Source: UBA7703 sp963667195
GTDB lineage: Bacteria > Bacillota > Clostridia > Christensenellales > CAG-138
Reading direction: 5' to 3'
NCBI GenBank assembly: GCA_963667195.1
Contig: OY762962.1
Span: 1,922,001 to 1,986,000 of the forward strand
DNA length: 64,000 bases
The translations under genes were made by a program, and so were the position numbers. Shown in pieces: positions 34,894 through 44,100 of this stretch (position 1 is its first letter; every line of letters begins with the position of its first letter). A model generated the notes under the pieces. That model did not search any database, had not been told where the DNA came from, and saw nothing but the letters and a program-made list of their open reading frames with translations.

Positions 34894-34931
34894 GATTGGT
34901 ACGCCGTTCGATCTTTTGTAGTAAAAGCTTT

Positions 34932-35381
34932 TTACACCAGCGAAACCTTTACGATCGCCTTGCGGCAGTCTTCCGGTGCGCCGTTCATGATCTTTGCGCG
35001 GTGGACATCCTCCGGCAGCATGATGCAGAACATGCCGGGCAGGAGCTTGAAGTAACTGAGTTCCGGTTCTTCGAAATAGATGGTCTCCGCGCTGAGGTCG
35101 GAGCCCTGCTTCGTCGTCGCGTTTGAGCGCTCGCAATAGCCGATGACTTCCGTGCCCTTGATGCAATAGTGGATGTCTGCAACGGTCGTGTGTGCTTCAA
35201 TGTTGCAGTCTGCTTCGGGCTTGGAGACGTAATCTCCGATGGAGATTGTCACGTTTCCGCCTTCAAGCGTAGCGGATTCCACGGAGAACAGGTCCTCGGT
35301 CTGGAGATAGCTTAGCGCGGAGGCAAAACGGGAGCCGATGCCGTAGTATTTGTGCGCGTGTTCAATTCTGTCAATGATCAT
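34932..35381 (-). CDS. YhcH/YjgK/YiaL-family (DUF386) protein
   Basis: 149-residue small cupin-like protein. The family-typical HTTVADIHYCIKGTEVIGY, YFEEPELSYFKLLPGMFCIMLPEDVHRAKI and the closing KVSLV are all present, with the His/Glu/His metal-binding set. Members occur in catabolic operons for sialic acid, sugar acids and other anionic sugars and are thought to act as anomerases or lyase accessories; the exact reaction is unsettled. It lies on the opposite strand from pdxA2 and next to the regulator. Confidence 0.9.
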   Translation of the reverse strand: MIIDRIEHAHKYYGIGSRFASALSYLQTEDLFSVESATLEGGNVTISIGDYVSKPEADCNIEAHTTVADIHYCIKGTEVIGYCERSNATTKQGSDLSAETIYFEEPELSYFKLLPGMFCIMLPEDVHRAKIMNGAPEDCRKAIVKVSLV

Positions 35382-35524
35382 TGTTCACTACCTGACAATA
35401 GATTTGGCGACAGGCTTTTGCCATCGCCTGATCTCATCTTATTTTGATTGCGTTTTACAGGCAACGAATCCAAAGGGAAATCCTGTTTACTCTTGAAACA
35501 CCGGAAACTTTCTTCCTCAAGGGC

Positions 35525-35557
35525 AAAAAAACGCACCCGGTGACCGGATGCGCTTTT
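35525..35557 (-). terminator. Terminator after the PrpR_N regulator
   Basis: ACGCACCCGG and CCGGATGCGC pair with one mismatch around TGA; on the minus strand the stem runs into a seven-T run. Confidence 0.7.
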
Positions 35558-35576
35558 CGAAACGAGAGCAGAAAAG

Positions 35577-37367
35577 TTACTCCTTCAGCATGCGCCAGAG
35601 TGTGGTTCGGCTGATGCCGAGGTTCTTTGCGGCAACGCTTTGGTTTCCGTTGTTCTGCTCAAGTATGATCTTCGCGATGTCCTGGTTGATCTCCTCCAGC
35701 GTTTGGGACAGATTCAGTATCGTCTTAGCGGTGTTCGGCGTTTCGCCCTGCACAAACGAAATCTCCACGCGGAGCGCGTCGCTCACGTGCTGGCGGGTGA
35801 TGGCGTCGTCGCCGACCAAAAACGCGAGCTTTTCCATGACCCGCATGAGTTGCTCGTAGTTCTGCGGCCAGTCGTATTGCACGAGGAGCGCGAGCGCTTC
35901 CGGCTGGATGAAGATCGGCGCGTGCTCGTATTTCACGTTGAAGTAGTTCATCAGCAATCGGACGGCGTTTTCGATGACGGCGTTCTGTCCGCGCAGCGGC
36001 AGCATGGAGATGATCAGACACTTGAGCTTGTCAATCGTTTTGAGCACGAGCTGCTCCCGGAGGATACTCAGATTTCGCTGCTCGGATCGGGAGATCAGGA
36101 TGTGGTTGCGCTTGACCGCGTCGCCAACGGTGATCGCGGAGAGCAGCTGATCCAGTTTTTCGTGATTCAGCGCGTCAATGTTTTTGATAAACAGGGTGTT
36201 GCCCGCGTCGCAGATTGGGGAATCCGGCTTCATGAGCAGATAGTTCCACGTGCGGCTGTTGATCTGGCTGCAATCGATGACCACAAACGGATGACGGTTG
36301 AAGCTGCTCTTGAGGTAGATCATCTTCGCAAGGTGATCCTTGCCTGCGCCGACCTCGCCGCTGATCAGCACAGGATCGTTGCGCGAGGTACACTGCTCGA
36401 TCTCCGGCGCATAATAGCTCTCCACGTTGGTGATGCCGAAGACGCTGTTTCGCAGCTCGTCCGCCACCTCGTCGGAGTCGTAATACCGGATTCCGCGCTT
36501 TTCTCCGGACGAGGAGGGAACGCGCCTGCTGATGAAAAACGTCAGATAGAATTGATCAAACACGTCGATCTTGCGCGCGGTGATATGGAAAAATACGCCG
36601 TTCAGCCGCTTGACCAGCTTAAAGGAATCGTCGGTCTGGAACCTCGGAAGAAGCTCAAACAAGTAGTCGAAGATCGAAGAATCGCTCTGCGTGAGGGAAG
36701 CATAATAGAGCTTTCGGTCGGAGGTATAGACCACCGTTGCGCTCTCGTTATTCAGCGCAATCAGCTCCCGCAGGAACCGGTTCTCCTCGCGCAGCTTCAC
36801 GCTGGCATCGTGGTAAAACAGCGCTTTTTGAAAGGCATCCCGAATGCTGTCCTCGCCGGAGGTGATGAGAAACGCATTGAATCCGAAGCTGCGCGCGGAC
36901 TCGTAGGTGATCGTATCGCAGAGAATCGAGCGAATGCCCTCCGACTCGATCGCCTGAAACGTCGTATCCAGATCGTCGACATCGTCGATGCCGTAGACCT
37001 TGTAGTCGAACGGCAACAGGTGCTCCAGCGATTCGACAGACTTCGTGATGCTGTGAAATCCTACAATCGCGAGCCGGGACGACGTAGAGAGCGCATAATT
37101 CATCGCATTGAGAATGTCGTTTAAGCGGGTTTCGATCTCGATGACGGGAATCGACACGGCTTTTCGGATGTATTGCGCCGTGCCGCCGCGCGAAATGATA
37201 TAGTCATATTTCTCGCTGTAGCTCTTCACCGCATAGGCGAGGCCTTCGTTTAGGTTTCCGACCGTGACGTTGAGGATCACGCTTGAAAACTCTGCGGTGA
37301 CCTTGCGCACGAGCGGAACCATGCCTTCATACGGGCAGATGACGAGTATCTTTACTTCATTGCTCAT
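35577..37367 (-). CDS. PrpR_N / AAA+ regulator without the GAFTGA loop
   Basis: 596 residues. The N-terminus (to about 185) is a PrpR_N sensor domain (VICPYEGM, ISRGGTAQYIRK, PVIEIETRLNDIL, GIDDVDDLD). A PAS-like middle follows. The AAA+ part has Walker A GEVGAGKDHLAK at about 337-348, but the segment after it is short: no GAFTGA, and Walker B is TLFIKNID in place of TLFLDEIG. The C-terminal Fis-type helix-turn-helix is GNQSVAAKNLGISRTTLWRML. It therefore looks like a family member that no longer contacts sigma-54. It is divergent from the kinase gene and probably controls the sugar-acid locus. The ATG at 37367 has GAGGG. Confidence 0.85.
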   Translation of the reverse strand: MSNEVKILVICPYEGMVPLVRKVTAEFSSVILNVTVGNLNEGLAYAVKSYSEKYDYIISRGGTAQYIRKAVSIPVIEIETRLNDILNAMNYALSTSSRLAIVGFHSITKSVESLEHLLPFDYKVYGIDDVDDLDTTFQAIESEGIRSILCDTITYESARSFGFNAFLITSGEDSIRDAFQKALFYHDASVKLREENRFLRELIALNNESATVVYTSDRKLYYASLTQSDSSIFDYLFELLPRFQTDDSFKLVKRLNGVFFHITARKIDVFDQFYLTFFISRRVPSSSGEKRGIRYYDSDEVADELRNSVFGITNVESYYAPEIEQCTSRNDPVLISGEVGAGKDHLAKMIYLKSSFNRHPFVVIDCSQINSRTWNYLLMKPDSPICDAGNTLFIKNIDALNHEKLDQLLSAITVGDAVKRNHILISRSEQRNLSILREQLVLKTIDKLKCLIISMLPLRGQNAVIENAVRLLMNYFNVKYEHAPIFIQPEALALLVQYDWPQNYEQLMRVMEKLAFLVGDDAITRQHVSDALRVEISFVQGETPNTAKTILNLSQTLEEINQDIAKIILEQNNGNQSVAAKNLGISRTTLWRMLKE

Positions 37368-37412
37368 AGGTTTGCCCTCGACTGTTTTATAATAGAACAA
37401 TTGACAGTTTTT

Positions 37413-37441
37413 ATTATACTAATTTCGTGAAAATTCGTCAA
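37413..37441 (-). promoter_or_regulatory. Promoter of the PrpR_N regulator
   Basis: A near-perfect sigma-A promoter on the minus strand: TTGACG (37436-37441) and TATAAT (37413-37418), 17 bp apart, 46 bases upstream of the start. Confidence 0.75.
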
Positions 37442-37547
37442 TCGCGGTGTAAATGTTGCAAAAGTAAACGATTTTTTGGGTTTCGTCACGTAGACTGGTG
37501 AGCCCCGTTTGCATATACTGAATCCATAAAATCCGCATTATTCTTAT

Positions 37548-37587
37548 TGCGTTCACCAAATATTTGCATTCTCTGCGTTCAACCAAA
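37548..37587 (+). promoter_or_regulatory. Paired direct repeat upstream of the kinase gene
   Basis: TGCGTTCACCAAA (37548-37560) and TGCGTTCAACCAAA (37574-37587) recur 26 bp apart, about 40 bases before the kinase start: likely binding sites for the regulator. No strong sigma-A promoter is visible for the kinase gene; a TATACT (37516-37521) is the best -10. No correctly spaced -24/-12 (GG-N10-GC) was found. Confidence 0.45.
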
Positions 37588-37625
37588 CACGATATTTTCA
37601 CAAAACGGAAAACCATAGGTGCCAA

Positions 37626-38846
37626 ATGAACAAACTGCTCATCATCGCGGATGACTTAACCGGGGCTCTCGACACGGGCGTTTGCTTCGCCTCAGCGGGA
37701 ATCAGCACGTGCGTGCGGCTGCCGGGCAACGCGAATCAACATATGCCAAGCGAAGACTACAGCGTGGATGTAGCGATTGTAGAATCCCGGCACATGCAAG
37801 CCGCGGAGGCATACGAAGCGGTGCACGAGACAATCCGGCGGATGGCGGGCAATCGTTATACATACGTCTACAAGAAGACCGATTCCGCGCTTCGCGGCAA
37901 TATCGGCGCAGAGCTTGCGGCGACACTGGACGCGACGAAGGAAAAGAGACTTCATTTCATACCCGCGTTTCCGAAGATGAACCGCGTCGTGCGTCAAGGC
38001 GTGCTATACATCGATGGCGTAACCCCGGTTGCGCAAAGCGTTTTTGCGACAGACCCGTTTAACCCCGTCAAGCACTCCGCAATCCTGGAGTTGATCGCGG
38101 AACAGACCGAACGGAACGCGTACATCGCCGCGGAGACGGAAGATGCGTTTGACGAAGGCATAGCGGTCTACAACGCGGAGACGGACGAGGACTTCATCCG
38201 CATTGGCCAAACCTTGATCCGAACGATTGGCGCCAGGCTCTTTGCGGGCTGCGCGGGGTTTGCAAATGCGTTGCCTCAGTTGATTGCGTTTGATACATGC
38301 TCCGAAGCGGTTCCGCTACCCGCGGGAAAGCTCGCGGTATTCTGCGGCAGCGTCAACCCGATCTCGCTTCAGCAGTGTGATGCTGCGGAGCAGGCGGGAT
38401 ACCCGAGATTTCATCTGCAAAGCGCGGGAGAATTTCTCGACCAAGAGGAAATCACAAGTCAGATATCTGCGGCATCTCAACGGCACGAGATTGTTGTGCT
38501 GGACACCGGTGCGGAAGACCTGGGAGTTACCGACGACGAAGTGCTCGCCAGAAGCGCGGTGGTTGCGGACTACTTCAGCCGCGTGATTGCGGACTTCCTC
38601 GCGATGAACCCGAAGGGTACGCTCTTCATTATCGGTGGAGATACGCTTCTGGCATTCGCGCGAAACCTCGGAATCCATGCGATTCTGCCCGTACGGGAGC
38701 TTCTGCCGGGCGTCGTGCTCTCCCGATACTCTTACGGCGGGGAATGGCGCTTTCTGATCACAAAATCCGGAGGCTTCGGCGCTAAAGGCCTTTTTTACGA
38801 ACTTTATCAAGAACTCAACATACCAGCGGACAACAACAGGGGATAG
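37626..38846 (+). CDS. dtnK: Four-carbon sugar-acid kinase (DtnK/OtnK family)
   Basis: 406-residue kinase of the DUF1537 (sugar-acid kinase) fold. The opening LLIIADDLTGALDTGVCFA is the substrate-binding Asp motif, with YKKTDSALRGNIGAELAA (the KxDSxxRG motif), and the C-terminal nucleotide-binding half carries FCGSVNP, IIGGDTLL and a final ITKSGGFG. With PdxA2 it fits the D-threonate route (D-threonate to 4-phospho-D-threonate to DHAP), although erythronate kinases share the fold. The ribosome site is a weak AGGTG four bases from the ATG. Confidence 0.9.
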   Translation: MNKLLIIADDLTGALDTGVCFASAGISTCVRLPGNANQHMPSEDYSVDVAIVESRHMQAAEAYEAVHETIRRMAGNRYTYVYKKTDSALRGNIGAELAATLDATKEKRLHFIPAFPKMNRVVRQGVLYIDGVTPVAQSVFATDPFNPVKHSAILELIAEQTERNAYIAAETEDAFDEGIAVYNAETDEDFIRIGQTLIRTIGARLFAGCAGFANALPQLIAFDTCSEAVPLPAGKLAVFCGSVNPISLQQCDAAEQAGYPRFHLQSAGEFLDQEEITSQISAASQRHEIVVLDTGAEDLGVTDDEVLARSAVVADYFSRVIADFLAMNPKGTLFIIGGDTLLAFARNLGIHAILPVRELLPGVVLSRYSYGGEWRFLITKSGGFGAKGLFYELYQELNIPADNNRG

Positions 38847-38948
38847 GAGGGATTTTTGACAAGAATCATGGGGTATCACAAATCGCATCGGGCGAACCAA
38901 AGAAATATGCCTCTGGGGAGAGGCTAATGAAAAAGAGGAGTTAATATT

Positions 38949-40247
38949 ATGCTCACAGCGTCTATGATTATCACCCTTGTTATCATTGTCGCGATGATCG
39001 TTGCGATCATCACCGACAAACTCCCATTCGGTGCTCCGCCGTTGATTGCCTGCGCGTTGCTGGTTGTGACCAACCAGGCGACCGTTGCGCAAGCCTTTGG
39101 CGGGTTTGTGGACAAAAACGTCATCATGATCGCGGGTTTCATGGCTGCCATGGCGGCGCTGCAGAAAACCTCGTTCATCGCGAGCCTCAAGCGCGCGCTC
39201 GGCAACATGGCGGGTAAGGGCGGCTATAAAAACTACGTCCTGCTTCTGCTGATGATCATGCTCATCGCGAACTTCATCTCGGGCACCGCGTACTACGTGC
39301 TGATCCTCTCCATCGTCTCCACGATTCCATACAACAAGAAACTGCCGACCTCCCGCATCATCCTCCCCGCCGGTATGGCAACGGGCTTCGGCGGCTGGAT
39401 TCCGATTTCCACCGCGTTCTTTGTCGGCCTTATGTCCAGCTTGCTGGAATCCTCCGGCGCAACTGGCTTAGCAGCGGTTTCTCTCACGCAGTTCACGATC
39501 TATCGTGCAATCGTCTCCGTGCTGTTCCTCGGTTGGGCGCTTATCGGCTACAAACTGCTGCCGGATCGCGACATCAGCGACACGCTTGCAGATGCGCAGA
39601 AGGTTGACCTTGCAAAAGAAGAAGCACACCAGCTCACCAAGTTCCAGGAAATCTGCGTTTATGTTGGCTTCGTCATCATGATCGTCGGCATGATCCTGCT
39701 TGGCAAACTCCCGAACGAAGTCGGCTACGGCATCCCTGGCATCGTCGCCGGTCTCTTCCTCTGCGTCGGCGCGCTGAAGTTCAAAGAACTCCTCAGCAAC
39801 TGGTTCTCGCCGCTGATCGTCATGATGGCGGGTGTCATTGGTGTTGCGACCGCGATGTCCAACTGCGGACTCACCGGCTTGCTCGGCGAGAAGATCGTTG
39901 GCCTGCTTGGCACATCTCCCAGCCCCTTCCTCGTGGTGCTCGTGTTCTCCTTCATTACCTCCATCAGCGCAACCTTCACGGGCGCAAGCTTCGGTTCGCT
40001 GTTCATCTTCGCTCCGATCGGCATCGCGGCCTGCATGCAGCTCGGTTATAGCCCGGTCGCTCTAGCGTTTGCGCTGGTTCCGATCGCGTGGGTCAACTGG
40101 GCAATGCCGATCGACGGTCTACCCGCAATGACGATGGGTCTTGGTAAATACAAGCTCACGGAGTTCTGGAAATTCCAGGTTCCGCTCTGGATCATTCAGG
40201 TTGTTGCGACCGCGGCGATCGCAGTTGTGATGTTCCCCATGAAATAA
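38949..40247 (+). CDS. SLC13/IT-superfamily carboxylate transporter
   Basis: 432 residues, about 11-12 membrane helices. GNMAGKGGYKNY, the hairpin-loop area NFISGTAYYVLILSIVSTIP and PAGMATGFGGWIPISTAFF, and the second hairpin SISATFTGASFGSLFIFAP show the twofold repeat of ion-transporter (IT) family dicarboxylate carriers. It probably imports the four-carbon sugar acid phosphorylated by the kinase encoded 100 bases before it. GAGGAG precedes the ATG at eight bases. A long inverted repeat follows at 40279. Confidence 0.85.
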   Translation: MLTASMIITLVIIVAMIVAIITDKLPFGAPPLIACALLVVTNQATVAQAFGGFVDKNVIMIAGFMAAMAALQKTSFIASLKRALGNMAGKGGYKNYVLLLLMIMLIANFISGTAYYVLILSIVSTIPYNKKLPTSRIILPAGMATGFGGWIPISTAFFVGLMSSLLESSGATGLAAVSLTQFTIYRAIVSVLFLGWALIGYKLLPDRDISDTLADAQKVDLAKEEAHQLTKFQEICVYVGFVIMIVGMILLGKLPNEVGYGIPGIVAGLFLCVGALKFKELLSNWFSPLIVMMAGVIGVATAMSNCGLTGLLGEKIVGLLGTSPSPFLVVLVFSFITSISATFTGASFGSLFIFAPIGIAACMQLGYSPVALAFALVPIAWVNWAMPIDGLPAMTMGLGKYKLTEFWKFQVPLWIIQVVATAAIAVVMFPMK

Positions 40248-40278
40248 GACCCCCTGAACAAAAATACCTCCTAGTAAG

Positions 40279-40318
40279 CGCAATGCCGCACAACATCATA
40301 GTGTTGTGCGGCATTGCG
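40279..40318. terminator. Long perfect inverted repeat after the transporter gene
   Basis: Seventeen paired bases (40279-40295 with 40302-40318) and a six-base loop, without a clear T run. It may be a terminator with a poor T tract or an mRNA-stabilising stem. Downstream, a 30-codon frame with weak ribosome site (40333-40425) may be a remnant and is not called. Confidence 0.5.
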
Positions 40319-40513
40319 TCGAAAGAAGACCGATGCAAGCCGCTATTCTCGGCGGCAGCGAGAACAAAATCATCACCGAATTATGCAGAACATCGGAACA
40401 AATGGACATTTCTATCGAAAAATAAGATACTGAATTTGGAACACAAGTGCCTGCATGGCAGGCCTGAAGGATATGAAATCTTCGATCACGTTTGATCATA
40501 CAGGAGGAACGGC

Positions 40514-42277
40514 ATGAACGATAAAATGGAAGAACTGGTACAGTTTTCGCAGCTTTCGGGCGCTTTGGTGCTGGAGATGGTCGCGGGCGAGAGCAACCAG
40601 AAAATCGAATATGAAAACGAAGTCCGTGCGAGTGCGGGCAAAGACCGCACGATGTACCTCTACGCGCCAAAGTCCGGCTGCCCGGACTCCAAGCAGTGCC
40701 AGGTATTGCTGGTGCTGCGCGATGGCAGCGACGAGACTTCCGCGCAGGAGACGCTGGTGCGCCTGGAACTCGACAGGCTCGCGGAAGAGGAGCACTTTAT
40801 TGTGCTGTTCCCGAATCCTTTGGAATCCGGCTGGAACCATGGGAACGATCCCGCGCATGACAGCGACACGGACTTTCTCGTGCGCTGCTTTGATGCGCTG
40901 AAATCCTGCAAGGCGGGCGTCAACGGCTTCAACGGTATGATCTTTTATCTTGCGACATCGCCCGCCTCTTCCGCAATGCTGATGACGATGGCCGCGACAA
41001 GACCGGTCAACGTCTCCGCGATGATGCTCTCCAAACTGCCCGCATCGTACAACATCCCATCGGATGCGCTGCACGTCGAGGTTGCGGCATGGAGCAGCGA
41101 TCACAGGGCTTCGGAGTACTTGCTGCTCGCAAACGCCGCAACCTGGCCCGCGGAAACTGCGGACGGCGTGGCCACCTATCTTGGAAAGAACCCGAATGTG
41201 CGGCTCCTGACCAGCGAACGCGAGACGAACGCCGAGACGGTGCGCTTTGCGTGGGATCACCTGTTCTCGCAGAGCCGCCGCTGGCAGAACGACACCTACG
41301 GCACCTATCAGCCGCGCACGGATTTTGTCGCGCGCGGGTTCACGGCGCACGTGAAGGACGCAAGCCTCGGCGTGAATAACAATTTTCCGCACACGTGGTA
41401 TGAATACGTCCCGCCGCAACTGCGCGGAACGAGCGAGAAGGTGCCGCTTGTATTCTATTTCCACGGCGTCAACTGCGTGCCGCTCTATGGCGCGGAGCAG
41501 AGCAATCTCCACGACATCGCGGATCGTGAGAACTTCATCGCGGTGTTTCCGGCGCCTGCACGGAGCAAATGCTGGAACATCTGGAACGAATCCCGCATCC
41601 CCAGCGATTTTGACTTTACCCTCGCGTTGATCGAACACATGAAGACCGTGCATCCCATCGACGAAACGAGGATTTATGCCACAGGTTTTTCAATGGGCGG
41701 CATGATGACGCACGCGATCACAGGCGCGTATCCGGAAATCTTCGCGGCTGGCGCACCCTGCAACGCGTTCAACTTCGGCTATCTCAAGGAACCCGCGGGC
41801 ATGCTCGCGCCGTTTATGAAGATGAAGCCGGAGGACTTTGAAAACGTCAATTACGCAAAGCGCCTCGCGGATGAGAAAAAGGCGAAATACGATTACCGCA
41901 TGCCGATCTTCCAGAACGCGGGCTATGACGACGCGACGATCTGCCTCTGGCCGGTGGACGGCAACTGCGACGACGCGCGCACGAAGACCATCCAGCGCTG
42001 GAAGGAATACAACAATATCCCGACAAACCCGTGTCTCGATCCCGATCAGCTCTCCGGCCTCTGCGCGGACGAGTCGTTCTATATCGACGCGGAAGAGCGC
42101 TTTTTGCACCAACGGTGGTATAGTAAGGACGAGGGGAATCCCTCTCTTTACGAAATGGTCCTTGCAAAACGCATGCCGCATGCCATCCTCCCGGTTCAGG
42201 TTGCGTGGGCTTGGGACTTTCTCAAGCACTTCTCCCGCGCGAAGGACGGTTCCCTGATCATCGACCGCACGCGCTGA
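40514..42277 (+). CDS. Double alpha/beta-hydrolase protein 1 (esterase-like)
   Basis: 587 residues without a signal peptide. The C-terminal half (about 290-580) is a PHB-depolymerase/LpqC-type (CE1-like) esterase: PLVFYFHGVN as oxyanion strand, RIYATGFSMGGMMTHA with nucleophile Ser393, and a His in AKRMPHAI. The N-terminal half (about 40-260) repeats the same fold: QVLLVLRDG, EEEHFIVLFPNP, then MIFYLATSPASSAM where the nucleophile motif is lost. So one active and one dead hydrolase are fused. A probable substrate is an acyl or feruloyl ester on plant polysaccharide; this is inference. GGAGGAA precedes the start. Confidence 0.8.
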   Translation: MNDKMEELVQFSQLSGALVLEMVAGESNQKIEYENEVRASAGKDRTMYLYAPKSGCPDSKQCQVLLVLRDGSDETSAQETLVRLELDRLAEEEHFIVLFPNPLESGWNHGNDPAHDSDTDFLVRCFDALKSCKAGVNGFNGMIFYLATSPASSAMLMTMAATRPVNVSAMMLSKLPASYNIPSDALHVEVAAWSSDHRASEYLLLANAATWPAETADGVATYLGKNPNVRLLTSERETNAETVRFAWDHLFSQSRRWQNDTYGTYQPRTDFVARGFTAHVKDASLGVNNNFPHTWYEYVPPQLRGTSEKVPLVFYFHGVNCVPLYGAEQSNLHDIADRENFIAVFPAPARSKCWNIWNESRIPSDFDFTLALIEHMKTVHPIDETRIYATGFSMGGMMTHAITGAYPEIFAAGAPCNAFNFGYLKEPAGMLAPFMKMKPEDFENVNYAKRLADEKKAKYDYRMPIFQNAGYDDATICLWPVDGNCDDARTKTIQRWKEYNNIPTNPCLDPDQLSGLCADESFYIDAEERFLHQRWYSKDEGNPSLYEMVLAKRMPHAILPVQVAWAWDFLKHFSRAKDGSLIIDRTR

Positions 42278-42293
42278 GCGAAAGAGGCACGAA

Positions 42294-44069
42294 ATGATCG
42301 ACAACATGAATGAACGGACGCAGTTCTCTCCGCACGAGGGTAAGCTCTTTTTGCAGACTGTCGCGGGCGACATCTCCGGTAGACGCGAGGCGGAGAACAA
42401 CGCGGTTGCGGGCGCGGGCACTGAGCGGAGCATGTTTTGCTACGCGCCGAAATCCGGCTGCCCTGACGCGAAGCAATGTCAGGTCGTAATGGTTTTGCGT
42501 GACGAGATCGACGAGGATTCCGCGCAGGCGCTGCTGACCTCGCTTGATCTCGACAAGCTCGCGGAGGAGAAGCATTTCCTGCTGCTGTTCCCGAATCCCA
42601 AGGCGGAAGGCTGGAACTACAACGACGATCCCGCGCGGGAAAGCGACATGGACTATCTCGTGCGCTGCTTCGGCATCCTCAAGGACAGCGAGATCGGCGT
42701 CTCCGGCTTCAACGGCATGATCTTTTATATCGCAGCATCGGAGTCAGCCTCCGCGCTGCTGATGACGATGGCGGCGCTGCGTCCAATCAACGTGCCCGCG
42801 ATGATGCTCTCCGCGTTTCCGGCGGGGTATCAAATTCCCGCAGGCGCACGGAACATCGAGGTTGCGGCATGGAGCAGCAACCCGGTCGCAAGCGAATACA
42901 TCAAGCGGGCAAACGGTGCGGAAGAGGCTTCCGAAAGCGATGACAGAGTGACCACCTACTACGGCAAAAATCCGAACTTGCGTCTGTTGACGACGGAGCG
43001 GAAGCTCGACGCCGACGCGGTCAAGATCGCTTGGGAGCGGCTGTTTTCCGAAACGCGCCGCTGGCAGAACGACACCTACGGCACCTATCAGAAACGAACA
43101 AACTTCACCGCGCGCGGCTTTGTCGGTCACGTCAACGAGGAGATTCCCGGCGTGAACCCCGGATGCAAGCATACGTGGTATGAATACATACCGCCGCAGC
43201 TGCGCGGTACGAGCGAAAAAGTGCCGCTCGTGTTCTATTTCCACGGCGGCGGATGCGTTCCGCTCTACGGCGCGGAGCAGAGTGGCTGGCACGATGTTGC
43301 GGACGAGGAGAACTTCATCGTCGTGTACCCGAAGGCCGCGCAGAAGAAGATGTGGAACGTTTGGAACGATCCCATGCTGGAGTACAGCGACGAAGCATTC
43401 TTTCTCGCTTTGATTGATCACATGAAGGCCGTGCATCCCATCGACGAAACGCGCATCTATGTTTCCGGCTTTTCGATGGGCGGTATGATGTCCAACTGCA
43501 TGGCGTGCGTCCAGCCGAATCTGATCGCCGCGGCAGCGCCCTGCAACGCCTACAACGAGGGCTATTTCTACAGCTTTGCCACCATGCTCAACCGCATGAA
43601 GAGCAATAACGCGATGAACATGTCCGATCGCTTTCCCGGCGAAACCGAGGAGATCACGCCCGTGCGCAAGCAGGCGGACGCAAAGAAAGCGGCTTATGAC
43701 TACCGCATGCCGGTGATCCAGGTCTCCGGCCTGCTGGATCAGACGTGGCCGATCACAAACCCGCAGGATCGGCGGCTGAGTACATTTGATTACTGGAAAA
43801 CATACAACAACATTCCCGTCGAGCCGTTTGAGCAGGACAACGGCTGCGAATCCGGCTTGAAGGCGGACGAAACGTGGTATGACGGCGCGGATGAACGCTT
43901 TTTGCACCACCGTTGGTTCAGCTGTGATCCCGGCAACCCCGCGCTGTATGAGCTGTTCTTGGCAAAGCGGATGCCGCACGCGCTGGACATCCGCACCGCA
44001 AGATATGCTTGGGAATTTTTAAAGAAATTCTCCCGCAACTCCGACGGATCGTTGACTATCGCGGAATAA
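42294..44069 (+). CDS. Double alpha/beta-hydrolase protein 2 (esterase-like)
   Basis: 591-residue close paralogue of the preceding protein with the same two-part design and no signal peptide. The active half has PLVFYFHGGG, VSGFSMGGMMSN with Ser394, and a His in AKRMPHALDI. In the N-terminal half the matching segment is MIFYIAASESASALL, so the serine is not in a GxSxG context. The conserved linker DTYGTY and YEYIPPQLRGTSEKVPLVFYFHG align nearly word for word between paralogues, pointing to recent duplication. It lies 16 bases after the first copy; AGAGG precedes the ATG. Confidence 0.8.
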   Translation: MIDNMNERTQFSPHEGKLFLQTVAGDISGRREAENNAVAGAGTERSMFCYAPKSGCPDAKQCQVVMVLRDEIDEDSAQALLTSLDLDKLAEEKHFLLLFPNPKAEGWNYNDDPARESDMDYLVRCFGILKDSEIGVSGFNGMIFYIAASESASALLMTMAALRPINVPAMMLSAFPAGYQIPAGARNIEVAAWSSNPVASEYIKRANGAEEASESDDRVTTYYGKNPNLRLLTTERKLDADAVKIAWERLFSETRRWQNDTYGTYQKRTNFTARGFVGHVNEEIPGVNPGCKHTWYEYIPPQLRGTSEKVPLVFYFHGGGCVPLYGAEQSGWHDVADEENFIVVYPKAAQKKMWNVWNDPMLEYSDEAFFLALIDHMKAVHPIDETRIYVSGFSMGGMMSNCMACVQPNLIAAAAPCNAYNEGYFYSFATMLNRMKSNNAMNMSDRFPGETEEITPVRKQADAKKAAYDYRMPVIQVSGLLDQTWPITNPQDRRLSTFDYWKTYNNIPVEPFEQDNGCESGLKADETWYDGADERFLHHRWFSCDPGNPALYELFLAKRMPHALDIRTARYAWEFLKKFSRNSDGSLTIAE

Positions 44070-44100
44070 TACCCATCGTACAGAAAGACAAAGGTGAACC

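Noticed and set aside
35640..37124. 494-codon plus-strand open frame opposite the PrpR_N regulator
   Set aside because: Antisense shadow; the regulator on the other strand has matching domains and a strong promoter.
37499..37516. Sigma-54 promoter TGGTGAGCCCCGTTTGCA
   Set aside because: The GG and GC elements are two bases too far apart for a -24/-12 promoter, and the adjacent regulator lacks GAFTGA.
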